DNA of 64,000 bases from contig MU404120.1 in the NCBI GenBank assembly GCA_022695795.1, positions 1 to 64,000 of the forward strand. The letters are read 5' to 3'. Source of the stretch: Biscogniauxia marginata (taxonomy: Eukaryota; Ascomycota; Sordariomycetes; Xylariales; Xylariaceae). How positions within the stretch are numbered: the first letter of the stretch is position 1; the number at the start of each line of letters is the position of its first letter. The notes below the pieces were generated by a model. The model was not told where the DNA came from and ran no database searches. It worked only from the letters and a program-made list of their open reading frames with translations. Shown here piece after piece: positions 13,032-23,018 of this stretch. A program made the translations under genes and the position numbers.

Positions 13032-14019
13032 AGCTCAGTCACCGCTTCTGCAGCAACACAACGAAAGACAGATTCAGAAAGTCTATACGTAGTGGACGAC
13101 GACCGGCTCTATAGAATGAGTGACTTTCAGAAAGCAAAATGTTGCCAATCAGCTCTGACATCTAGACGCTAAACGGAATTTCTTCGGAGAAGATGCTAAC
13201 GAATTTAGTCAACTCTACAAAACTAGTACGGAAATGCCCTTTTTTTTTTTGTACGTGCTTTAGTAGTGATTACCATACTTAGCGTTGCGTGAGCAACCGA
13301 TATGACGCCGCCTCGCTGCGAGAGAGATCGGGAAAAGAACTGGATGCGGGACCAAATTGAAACTCAAAGACGTGCCTATAATAGTCGTGAGTGTCTGCAC
13401 ACAGAATGTTTCTAGCTGTCTTTCGTTGTGGATTGGTAGTGGTGGAACTGGTTAAACCACTGAGCAAGAAGGCAGATCGATGCACTCTCTCACTTGCCTC
13501 GAAGGCGCTGAGCGAGCATGCGAAGGAGTTGGCGAGAAGAGGTCGACACGGAACTGCAGCGGCTCGGAGAAAGGAGGGTGTGAGGAAGGTGACGGAAAGA
13601 CGCGACAACGATAGCGTGGCGGTGATGTCAGGGTGGTTGGAGCTTGCAACAGTCTGCGTACTGGACAGCCGAAACTTCAATTTTCATACCAAAACAACCT
13701 GTTGACCTCACAACTGCACATTGGGGGCCCGTGCAGGATGTACGATTAGAGCAATTTCCCATCTCTTTATATAAACAGAGCGATTTCTCCTCTCAAGAGT
13801 GAAGAGAGAAAAGAAATCCTTCCCTCTTCCTCTCTCTCTCCTCTGCAGGTTAGCCATCGAAAATAGGGGTAAAAAGAATAATCAAAAAGGGGATCGATTG
13901 AGCCATACTACCAGGTCCTCCTCACTTACTTACCTATATATAAAGCGTGCCGCGTCCATCATACTCTTCATCGCTACCACCACACCCTCGTCCCAACACA
14001 CGACTCCTCGCCAAACAAA
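13032..14019. other. Divergent intergenic spacer
   Basis: This 988-bp spacer lies between the kinase start (minus) and the hypothetical gene start (plus). A T-run lies at about 13240-13250. TATATAA-like boxes occur near 13770 and 13935, the latter about 85 bp before the ATG at 14020. Open frames here lack family resemblance and look like chance. Confidence 0.5.
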
Positions 14020-14781
14020 ATGGACGCAGACTCCGAGGCCTGTCTCTCCGAAGACCGCGCGCGCCACGCCGCCGCCGAAGAAGCATCGCGGCTCGCCAGC
14101 AGGCGCGAGCCCGAGCCTCTCGGGTCAGGCTCCGCCTCCGCCTCCGCCTCCAGCGACAGTCGAAGAAGGACCATGCTCGGCTTCGCGCGGGCCTACCGCA
14201 CGGCGCAAGCCGCGAGGATGCGGAGCCTGGCGCGCGAGCCCGCGGAGCCCGGCGAGCTGATGGAAGAGCAAGAGGAGCAGGGGGTGGCTTGCCGCGACGT
14301 CTTCTCGCGCAGGGGAGGGGCGCAACCACCGCGGCCCGGCGGAGACGACGAGGAGGCGGCGGCGGCGGCGTGGGAGGCGTACAAGCGCGAGCGGCAGCGG
14401 GCAGACGGCGGCGGCGGCGGCGAGGGGTGGGTGGACTCGTTCGAGCGTGCCATGTTCTGCACGCGCGCGCTGGTCGCGGCCGGTGGCCTGCCGCCCGCGC
14501 GGTTGCCGCCGCGGGTCGGGGATGGGAACAGGAACGGCGGCGGCGACGTGACGAATAGGCGACCGTGGATGGCTATAGCGGGACACGATGAGAGTGACCG
14601 CCCCGGGTTCCGCCATCTCGGGTGTATGTGGATCAATGTCAAGGAGGGGACGCGCGTGGGCTTGAACCCGACGATGGTCAGGGAGCAGGAGACAATGAGG
14701 GCATTTGTTAAGTCTATGTTTAGTATGTCTCTTCTTCCTTTTCTACTATGCTTGATGGGGGGGCGGGGGGCNNNNNNNNNN

Positions 14782-14820
<39 letters not shown>

Positions 14821-14839
14821 CTTTTTTTTTTTTTGTTTT

Positions 14840-14873
<34 letters not shown>

Positions 14874-15206
14874 AAATTCCTATCTATCTCTTCAGAGTGA
14901 CTTGAAATAACCTTCACGCTTACAATCTTTTCCTTTTGCCCCCTGACTAATCGATTGCCTGCCTGTACACCCTCCCTGCGGAGACGTGGAGAGGTTTGGA
15001 CAACTACAGAAAAACACGAGCTTCACCGTCCCGGATGGCGCTTCGATCTCCGCTACCGGAGGAAGTCTCTCATCCGCATGCTCGTCGACCTCGAGAACCA
15101 GGGCCGGCCCGACGACGAGACGCTGGTGTGCCACTACTTCGACGGATCGGAGACGGTGCTTTTCAAGTCCTTCAACAGCAAAGGGGTTGAGCAGAGGATG
15201 CACTGA
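14020..15206 (+). CDS. Hypothetical Ala/Arg/Glu-rich protein, intron contains gap
   Basis: I do not recognise this gene. Exon 1 (14020-14722, 234 codons plus one base) encodes a charged, low-complexity N-terminus with Ser-Ala, Arg and Gly tracts. A better-ordered segment follows near residues 185-234 (RPWMAIAGHDE, FRHLGCMWINVKEGTRVG). A GTATGT donor at 14723 and a CTACAG acceptor ending at 15009 join in phase to exon 2 (15010-15206), which ends in a globular-looking tail (LIRMLVDLENQG, DETLVCHYFDGSETVLF). The total is about 299 aa. The intron holds ten N (14772-14781), a long T run and 31 C, so its true length is unknown. The exon 2 join is inferred from phase and composition. The ATG has an AAAATGG context. 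Confidence 0.55.
14772..14871. repeat. Assembly gap with T and C homopolymers
   Basis: Ten N at 14772-14781 are followed by 33 T (14788-14820), further T runs to 14840, then 31 C (14841-14871). All of it lies within the inferred intron of the 14020 gene. It probably marks a scaffold join or a homopolymer sequencing failure rather than a biological feature. Confidence 0.9.
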
Positions 15207-15649
15207 GCTTGAGCAAAGCGTGATGAGGCGGATGTGACGGAATTTGACAAGCCTTCGCTACTGGCGACAAGGGGGAAAACGGGAGATAAAGGTCATTAGT
15301 CAGTTATTTCTGGTCTCTACTGTAATGTGTAGGGGGTGTTATAGCATAAACAGGGGTTGTAATTGACGATACAGAGGCCAGCCTTCGGTAGGCAGGGGGG
15401 TTCTGACATAGATTTCATTAGCAATAAGTTCCCAAAAGACTTGCTTCCCATTCATTGAGAGGAAGATAGATTCAGCACCACGATGTAATCTTTTTGCAAC
15501 TCTGCTCTTTCCTTGACATGCATAAACCACTTTTCATTCCCATTGCACAAGGTCATAATAGCGTGACCTTCATATCTCCATTCCTACTTACATGACTGGT
15601 TTCGAGTTCGATACTACTAAAGAACTCTGAATCTCTCGCCTCATCCCCC
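15207..15649. other. Convergent spacer
   Basis: This stretch lies between the 3' ends of the hypothetical gene (plus) and the receiver-domain gene (minus). No gene or repeat was seen. Confidence 0.5.
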
Positions 15650-16996
15650 TTACCCCTCTTCCTTCTCGCCCTTCTTAGCAACCTTCACCCTGACATCGAT
15701 CCGCCTCCTCCCGGCAACAAAGAGCTCCCCGCGCCCATGCATCCTCAGCAGCTCCTCGGCGACGGCCCTCCCCCTCGCGCCCGTGCCGAAGATGCCGACG
15801 AGCCCGCGGCCGCGGCACCCGGGCCCGCGGTCCCGGAGCGGGAAGGGCCGGCTCTCGGCCTCGGTGAGGCGCCCGTACAGCGTGACGATGTTGGACTCGG
15901 CGCCGCCGAGCAGGACGTCGGCGATCTTGGACGTCGAGAGCGGCTTGCACAGGAAGGCGTCGAAGCCGTGGGGCGGCGCGACGACTCCCGGCGGCGTCGC
16001 CGTCGCCACGAGGCCGACGACGAAGGCCGCGCGGAGGTCCGCGCGCGCCGCCTCGAAGGCCCGGATCTGGCGCGTCGCCTCTGTGCCGCCCATCACGGGC
16101 ATGGATACGTCTGTTGGTGGTTTCATGGGGGTTAGGATATACAGTCTTAACTAGTTGTCCCCATAAGGGGTTTCTCTCTTTTTTTCCCCCTCCATCTCTC
16201 TTTCTCTCCGCAAACGAGACTCAATGATGAATTATAATTATGCATATCCCTTGGGTCTCCTTTCAGTACCGAAGGAATGATGAAAGGTGGGCATAAGGGA
16301 TCCATTCCTGTATGGACATGTAGAAGGGGTGCTCCCAATAAGACAGGTTGCAAGTATAAAAATCAAAGCAGAGCAGAGCCAGATAAACGTACCCATCAAG
16401 ATGCACCGGAAGCGCTCAGGATCCGTCTTGTACGCCTCTACAGCCTCTTTCCCGTTCGCCACGATCACGTGGTCCTGCTCGAAGCGGCACATACATCTTT
16501 CTAGGAGCTATATCCACGTCAGCGATTCCATATGTACACACGTCACCGACGGCGAAGGAGAAGGAGAAAAAGAAGAAGAAGAAGAAGCAGTAGGTTTTAG
16601 TTCGTATAGGGAGGAGGAACAATCCAGCGGCGAGTAAGCCACGGATCTCTCAGTCCGCGTGGTTAAGGGTTGCTAGCTTACCTTCTGGTTGACTCTATTG
16701 TCTTCGGCGCACAGGACCGTGAACCCCCCCGGCTCGTCCCGAGTAGGGTCTATATCGTCCTCGTCCTCGTCCTCGTCCGTCTCCTCGAACACGAATGTCA
16801 TTATCCTCTTGTCGAAATCCACTTCGCTGTAGACCTCCACAATACGAGCGGGCTCGCAATCCGGTGGGTAGGCATTTTCGTTTGTGATGCGGACTAGTTC
16901 TTCCCTTCCCGGCCCCGAAGGCACTAGCGAGGTATCTGATATGTCGTTTTCACGAATGGATCTGAAGACAGTTCCGTCCTTTAGTAATGGAGACAT
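15650..16996 (-). CDS. Orphan response-regulator receiver protein
   Basis: This gene encodes a two-component receiver (REC) domain without a visible histidine-kinase part. Three exons are inferred: 16996-16682, 16507-16393 and 16110-15650, with introns of 174 bp (GTAAGC donor) and 282 bp (GTACGT donor). The product is about 296 aa. The acidic pocket is AEDN (E98, D99). The phospho-acceptor is D144 in ILMDVSMPVMGG, its codon split by intron 2. The conserved lysine is K199 (FLCKPLS). The D-to-K spacing is normal for REC. The first 90 residues include an Asp/Glu run and match no domain I recognise. The C-terminal 85 residues are basic and Gly/Arg-rich. It resembles the REC of fungal hybrid kinases. 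The frame is open upstream of the chosen ATG with a possible acceptor near 17049, so a longer N-terminus or missed kinase exons are possible. Confidence 0.75.
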
Positions 16997-17683
16997 GAGT
17001 GTAATCCAACATTTGGGTTTCGGATGTAGATTTTGGAGTAAGGCTCTGTAACGACAGGCGAACGATTATGTCCTTGCGAGGCCGTGAGGGGATTTTGGGA
17101 AGCGGGTCACATCCAGCCTTAATTTTACTTGTGCTTCGGGTTTAAGAGAAAACATTACAAGATTTCTCGAGCAGAGGCGATTTATTCGTTTATAGATGAG
17201 TTGTAAGTTTGTATACCTTACTGTTGCTGACATCCACCAGTACCCTTCCACGTGGTAACGCACCTACCGCCCCCACAAGTTCCTGTTATAGGAAGTTGAT
17301 ATTTGTCTCTCCCAGTTTATGACTTCCAGCTCCTGCTTATTTCAGCATTCGTGGTTTAGCTACCTACCTACATTTTCGACGTTTTGTGCCATGTCTAAGT
17401 AACTCAGCTAGGTATGGCTGATAACTACGACCATGTCTTTTGACTCAACGAGAGAGCATCCTTCAGTTCAAAGCCGTTTAAGATTCCATTGTGTTAAATC
17501 AAGACTCTTCTTCAAAGCAATACTACCATACAAATCTACCGCCCTTTTGGCTATACCGGGACCCCAAACGCCGCACATGCATGCCATTGAGAGACCAAGG
17601 ATTTCCTCATTGCTTTCGCCGCCAGCTCATCAACGCATAACCATATCTAATTAATGGGTACCCACTAGTGCTTCCCTCACACC
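16997..17683. other. Intergenic spacer
   Basis: This spacer lies between the eIF3e 3' end and the receiver gene 5' end. Both genes read on the minus strand, so it includes the receiver gene promoter. No other gene was recognised. Confidence 0.5.
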
Positions 17684-19050
17684 TCATCTGGCAACCGCAG
17701 CGCTCAGTACTTGGGTCCTGAAGAACCCACCCTTGGTTCGTTCGATGACTTGCTGGTAGACAGAGCTGGGAGGGTGATTCATGACGACTGTTCCCTCCTT
17801 GTAGTCTATCTTGGCATCGACCCTGGTGTCGCGGATGAGATTGACAATCCACTTCTCGCCCTCGTCTTGCCCAAGACCTAAACGCGCGCTCAGATCCTTG
17901 ATATCGATTCGCGCGTGGATCTTGCAGTAGCTTTCTGAGATTAGATGCCGCGCAGCGTCAACAAACGACTCGGCAGCGGAGAAAAGGAAGAAGTCGGACC
18001 GACAGACTTCCTCGGCAAGGGAAAGCTGTCGCTGCGCCTCCTCGAAGTCAAAATCGATGTACAGGGCACGGATAAAGTCGGTTACCGGATCACTGTATTC
18101 GTACGCCTCCTGCTTGACGATACGGATGATGTCCTTCAGTTGCTTCTGGTGTTGACCAGAGTTCCGTGTGCGATTCCGGCCTGTAATAACGGAGGCAGCG
18201 AGATAGCGCAGGATCCAGGGGCAGCTTGTCTGTATGGTGTTGATGTAGGCCGCACTGAAGAAGAGTTCGAGAATCTGGTCTCGCGAGCGGTCGTCGTTGA
18301 AGAGGGGGAAGAGGGCCCAGTGGATGAGCCAGGTCCGGTGGTGCAGCTGAGCTAATGGGTTGTTGAAAAGCTTGGTGTCGATGCTTTCCTTGACCTTCTG
18401 CAGCTCCTCCAGACTGCCCTCCCAGTTGGTAGTTAGGATCTCGGAGGCGAACTTTCCCCACGTCGCAGCGGCGACCTTGTCATTGTCGGTCGAGAGCACT
18501 CGGAACTGGTATAGCAGGTCGGCGGCTGCGGTGTAGTTACCGCAGCTGTACTGGAAATTGCCAAAGTCGTACAGCGCGTTTACCATGTCGATCGTGACCT
18601 AGTATCAGGTCAGTCTCAGGGGAGAAAGGAACAGAAAAGAACAGAACAGAGTTCGAGTGTGGTTTTACGTACATCGTGGTCCTTCTTAAGGAACTCGAGG
18701 TTAGCCACCTTGTCGCTGCGCAGATTACTGACGACATCCTCGCGACCCAGCAGCTCTGTAATCTTGCTGGTACTCTCCTCGAATTGCTCCAGGCGCGTGA
18801 TAACCTTCTGTCGCTTCTCCTCGAACTCAGCGGGTGCTTGTTCGAGGCCCTCGAGTTCGGCTTTTAGACTGCCGACAAAATCGGTCATGTTGGTGGTCTT
18901 GAGGAGCTCATACTTGGCCTTGGTGATGGGGCGGAGGACGGCATCGTCGGCGTCGTCTGGGATGCGGCCGGCAGCGAATTCGAGCAGGGGGAAGATAAGG
19001 TGGCGGTCGAGGTAGCCCACCAACTTGGGCAGGAGATCGTATTCTGCCAT
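17684..19050 (-). CDS. INT6: Eukaryotic translation initiation factor 3 subunit e
   Basis: eIF3e is a subunit of the eIF3 complex that organises the 43S pre-initiation complex in the cytosol. Two exons, 19050-18673 and 18598-17684, are separated by a 74-bp intron with GTACGT donor and CTGATACTAG acceptor (phase 0), giving 430 aa, the usual fungal length. The N-terminus has the typical eIF3e_N start ([20 protein letters not shown]), followed by a helical region. A PCI domain fills the C-terminal third (for example residues around [14 protein letters not shown] and [18 protein letters not shown]). The gene is divergent from mL49 across 381 bp. Confidence 0.96.
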
Positions 19051-19431
19051 TCTTTCTGTGACGGGGTGCTGCAGTTGGTGATGGCAGTTGATGTGAGTTG
19101 TCGCGACGGGCGGCGGTGATGATATGCGAGGACCACGAAAAAAAAGAGATACGAAAAATGGAGGGGCACAACCAAAAAAGAATGGAGGTGACGGGAGCGC
19201 ACTGGAATAATTGACAATTAGGTAAGGTAGGTTGTGGGATGTACCTAGGTACCTAAGTACCTTATAGGTCTAATCCATACGGGGCTATTCGATAAGCTGA
19301 TAAACACAGTAATCGAAGGAGGTAGCAAACTGCGAATTCGTACTGTACGGATAAAATAAAGCTTCAGTTTCTTAAATTCTTCGTCATAGAGCCAACCAAA
19401 GCCCCTCCACGCACCATCCTGCCCGCCAACT
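19051..19431. promoter_or_regulatory. Divergent promoter eIF3e / mL49
   Basis: This 381-bp spacer separates two divergent housekeeping genes of translation, one cytosolic and one mitochondrial. It contains a cluster of TACCTAGGTACCTAAGTACC near 19240-19262, the same type of motif seen in the VPS41/APC1 spacer. A regulatory role is inference. Confidence 0.55.
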
Positions 19432-20027
19432 ATGCTGTTCAGAACGCTTCGGCCGCTGACGAGAGCCTCGGCGCCTCTCTCGACAATCCCTACTACGCGC
19501 TTCCTCTTGCCGGCATGCGCACGATTCCTCACAACCTCAATAACCACGACGGATGAACCCATAGACGAATTCGAGCACGCCCCCGAACCCGCCAACATTT
19601 CATACTCCGAACCGGTTTCTCCTCCGACACCTTCAGAACCAGAGCCGAGCCCTCCACGCCAATTGCCCTACTATGTCGGCCGGAATAGCCTCGATAACTT
19701 CGGCGTCTACCTTAAGAAAAAACGGGGTGGTAATCTAAAGCTCACATTACTGAAGAACGGCGAGGGGAACCTACAGGCTTTGAAGCGCGACGTCAAGGAT
19801 GCTTTGCAACTACCCGAGGGCGACGTTTCCGTGAACAGTGTAACGGGGCATATAGTCATCAGGGTAAGCGCATTTCTCTCTCGGTCTATCTCTGTATATA
19901 TATATATATATATAAGGAGCTAGTTACCTAGAATCAGTATACTTTTTTTTTCCCCAAGCTGATGAGTAATTTTTAGGGTTTCAAGCGAGACGAGGTCCTG
20001 AATTTCCTCCATACAATGGGCTTCTAG
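19432..20027 (+). CDS. IMG2: Mitochondrial large ribosomal subunit protein mL49 (Img2)
   Basis: This is a structural protein of the mitochondrial large ribosomal subunit. Two exons, 19432-19863 and 19977-20027, are joined across a 113-bp intron (GTAAGC donor, TTTTTAG acceptor) that contains a TA microsatellite. The product is 160 aa. The first 40 residues are rich in Arg, Leu and Ser with few acids, as expected for a mitochondrial presequence. A Pro/Ser/Glu linker follows. The Img2 domain begins at about residue 80 (YYVGRNSLDNFGVY, KKRGGNLKLTLLK, GDVSVNSVTGHIVIR) and is completed by the small second exon (GFKRDEVLNFLHTMGF). It is convergent with the PLP enzyme gene. Confidence 0.94.
19895..19914. 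repeat. TA microsatellite in mL49 intron
   Basis: About ten TA units lie inside the only intron of the mL49 gene. Length polymorphism would be expected. Confidence 0.85.
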
Positions 20028-20419
20028 ACGGCTACTCCGTTGGTATTTGTGCTAAGAACTCTGGGAAACGGAACTAAATCTGTAACCGAATTGGTTACGC
20101 TGGCGTCGAGGCAATGTATAGATACGATTCACGAGGGCCGCCGGATGATGGGACAATCCGCCTATAGAAGGCCCGACGAGATACCCCAGGCAAGTCCCGG
20201 CACAGCCCGCAGGACAAACCCGTACAAAAGAGGCGTAAGCAATAAGGAGGGAGCTTGCAAGTGTATAAAAGAAAACAGGAGACAAACCCAAAACCCGCTC
20301 TTGTATTTAGGTCGATCTGTTAAATGGAATATATCGAGGTTGTCTAAGCACCTCTTTGGTTGACGCATTGGGTCGATCTGAGCATCACTAGGATATATGT
20401 CTGGCCAATTTGGATCTGA
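20028..20419. other. Convergent spacer
   Basis: This 392-bp stretch lies between the 3' ends of mL49 (plus) and the PLP enzyme (minus). No further gene is supported. Confidence 0.5.
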
Positions 20420-21735
20420 TCATGAAGGTACTTTGTACTCTCTTGCACCTTCGGTACAGTAAAGGACAACAACAGCGTCGCCGTCAAGCCCAAGATCCTG
20501 CCTTCTATCTGCGCATATTCTTCTAAGAGCAGCGACGGTGGCAGCACCGCATGGCCCGGCGAATATCCCGTAGTTTTTTAGGTCCTCGACGGCGGTATGC
20601 GACTCTAGGTCTGTCACTACCACACTCGCATCGAGACCAGCCTGTAGTACCGGCCATGCCGTACTCGACAGAGTGCCGCAGTTCATCCCGTCCATGATCG
20701 TGTGTCCCGTCTCCACCGAGACGGACCGCCCTGCTTTCATCGACTCGTGCAAGCAAGCGGCCGCCGTAGGCTCGACAGCGATGACCGTCACGTCTCCCAA
20801 CTTCCTCCTCCTCTCGCCGCTCTTGAAGTGCGCCGCGACGGCCTCCGCGATCGACCCGGCGCCGCACGGTACGATCGCGTGCGTGATCGGCTTCCCGCCC
20901 GTCGCCTCGAGCCCCTGGCGCTCGGACTCGGCGAGCATCGTGCCGTAGCCCTGTACGAAGTACTGCGAACAAACAAGACCCGCGTCAGAAGAAAAAGCAG
21001 GAGAATTCGCATAACCGGCCAAGTCAAAAATAAAAAAAATAAAAAATAAAAAACTTTCACAAAGGGAATCTTGTCGCATCCTCATACGTACGTACGTACC
21101 GTGGGGACGACCTCGAACCCCTCAAACCCCACATCGAGCACAAGCACCGCGTCCTCCCTCGCGCGCGCCTCCTCCCTCACGACGCGCACGCAGTCGTCGT
21201 AGCTCCCCTCCACGACCAGGACCTCGACCTCGACCCCGGCACCGCCCTCGCCCCGGATCCGCGCCCGCGTGGCCTCGCCCACGAACGCCGGGACGTAGAC
21301 CCGCACGGGCAGGCCCAGGCGGCCCCGCGCCACGCGCGCGATCGCGCGCCCGCAGTTGCCGTCCGTGCACGTCAGGACCGCGAGCCCGGCCGCCCGCGCC
21401 CGCGCCGCGATCGTCTGGGTCGGGGTCGTCTGGGCGCCTTCGGGGATGCCCAGACGCGCACTGACGGCCCGGTGCACGGCCCACGAGGCGCCGAGGATCT
21501 TGAACGCGGGGAGTCCGAAGCGGTCCGATTCGTCCTTGAGCAGCACGGCGCCTAGCCCCAGGGCCCGGGATAGCCCCGGCAGGGGACGCAGCGCGGTCTC
21601 GTTGTAGTCTGGTAGGGCCCGGTGGAAGGCGAGGACGGCGGCGGAGGCGGCAGTGGAGGCGGGTGGGGAGACCCAGGGTTTTGCGGTTGGGTTTAGGTGG
21701 GTGGAGGACGGGAGGGAGGGGGAGGACGACGGCAT
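20420..21735 (-). CDS. Diaminopropionate ammonia-lyase-like PLP enzyme
   Basis: This is a fold-type II pyridoxal-phosphate enzyme that most resembles diaminopropionate ammonia-lyase, which cleaves 2,3-diaminopropionate to pyruvate and ammonia; the threonine dehydratase family is a relative. Two exons, 21735-21100 and 20962-20420, flank a 137-bp intron (GTACGT donor, TTCGCAG acceptor), giving 392 aa. The Schiff-base lysine is K79 (PAFKILGASWA). The phosphate-binding Gly-rich loop is GAGSIAEAV in exon 2. The conserved TDGNHGR motif of the family appears as TDGNCGR (124-130), with Cys in place of His. Exon 1 is strikingly GC-rich with an Ala/Arg bias. The donor lies in an ACGT microsatellite; only the first of three possible donors keeps the frame. 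Substrate is not certain. Confidence 0.88.
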
Positions 21736-23018
21736 GGTGTTGTTATGTTGGGGATATTATATCAATTTCGTGTTAGACTTATCTGAGATCAGTACCTTTA
21801 ATCTTCAAGTCGCCCGAGTCTAGCTCAGGTGTAGGATCATTTATCATTTGTATAAGTCTTGGAGCCCGCCGGCTCCAGCCGGGATCGGCTTGATCCGGCT
21901 TCGGCTTCGGCTTCGGTCGCCGGGGGAGTTTCATTGTGGAGACACATGCCGACCGCATCTCCGTATTATACCTATTCGATAACTACGATAGTCAAAAGCA
22001 TTACATCGGTATGAAACTGGTGTCGATATGTTCAGTTAAATATCTTGTTGCTGGTGACAGTCAGTCAGACTCCATTGCCGAAGATGCAACAAAAAACTAG
22101 ATTCCCCCGATTGCTCCCTTGGAGTTAGGTGAGTTGTGGTTGATTTTCGATGTCCTCTTTGTGTATATCACTATTACTACCTTGACATTGGAAATATGTG
22201 CCTCAATTAATCCTTCATATGTCCTATCTCTTAACTTAACCAAGCATAGTAGGATAGTAAGATGTAGGTATGGGCTTCATACCTACCAGGCGGGTATATC
22301 AAGTCACATATTATCACACTATGTGGATTCTTGTGACGGCTAGGGACCGTCGCATGGCATATAGTCCAACCTAGGGTGTCAAGTCAGGGAACTTGATATT
22401 CTGTTACCCTTTTGGGTGCGGGATGGTGTAGTGTGGTTGGCTAGTCACCGCCGTGACAATTCTAATGATAGGTAAAAGTAGGTATATAACTTATTATTAC
22501 GCCGTATACTAGGAGCAAGTTTATCTAAAAGCTAGGCCGTATAGAGCCTATCTACTTCACGAATCTCGCCGTCTCCCAACAAAGTCTTTTCCGATACCTG
22601 AGATCTAGTACCTACTTCCCAACACGTACATTTTTTTCTTTTTTTTTCTTTTGCTTTTTAAAGTACTCAGGCACCAAAACTTTGCTCGAGCATATGGACA
22701 AAATCTCTAAATCCATTCGTTTAATTACTAGAATCAGATTGTATTCATCTAGTCCATCATTTTCTCAGCGTGTGTCTTCTAAAATCAACTTCCCCACACT
22801 CTTTCCCTAGGAATCCAGTTCTATGATCAATGCAAGTCCCTTATTATAGCTTAAGTACGTCGACGTCTTGATACAGATGATGGCCAGAAGTCGATACAGA
22901 GATATCCTATCGTCACCCTTCTCCTCATACTACCCACTTTCCTAATTCATTTTATTACTCTATACTCCGCACTAAAGCTACCAGAGTTAGAAACGTAAGG
23001 AATTCCTTAAGCAATTCA
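21736..23018. other. Intergenic spacer
   Basis: This 1.28-kb stretch lies between the PLP enzyme start and the collagen-like gene 3' end. It includes a short GGCTTC-type direct repeat (about 21895-21915) and a T-rich tract at 22630-22655. No gene is supported. Confidence 0.5.

Noticed and set aside
13279..13680. Minus-strand 133-codon frame between the kinase and the hypothetical gene.
   Set aside because: Ser/Arg-rich without domain or splice support, lies in a promoter region, and an equally long frame exists on the other strand.
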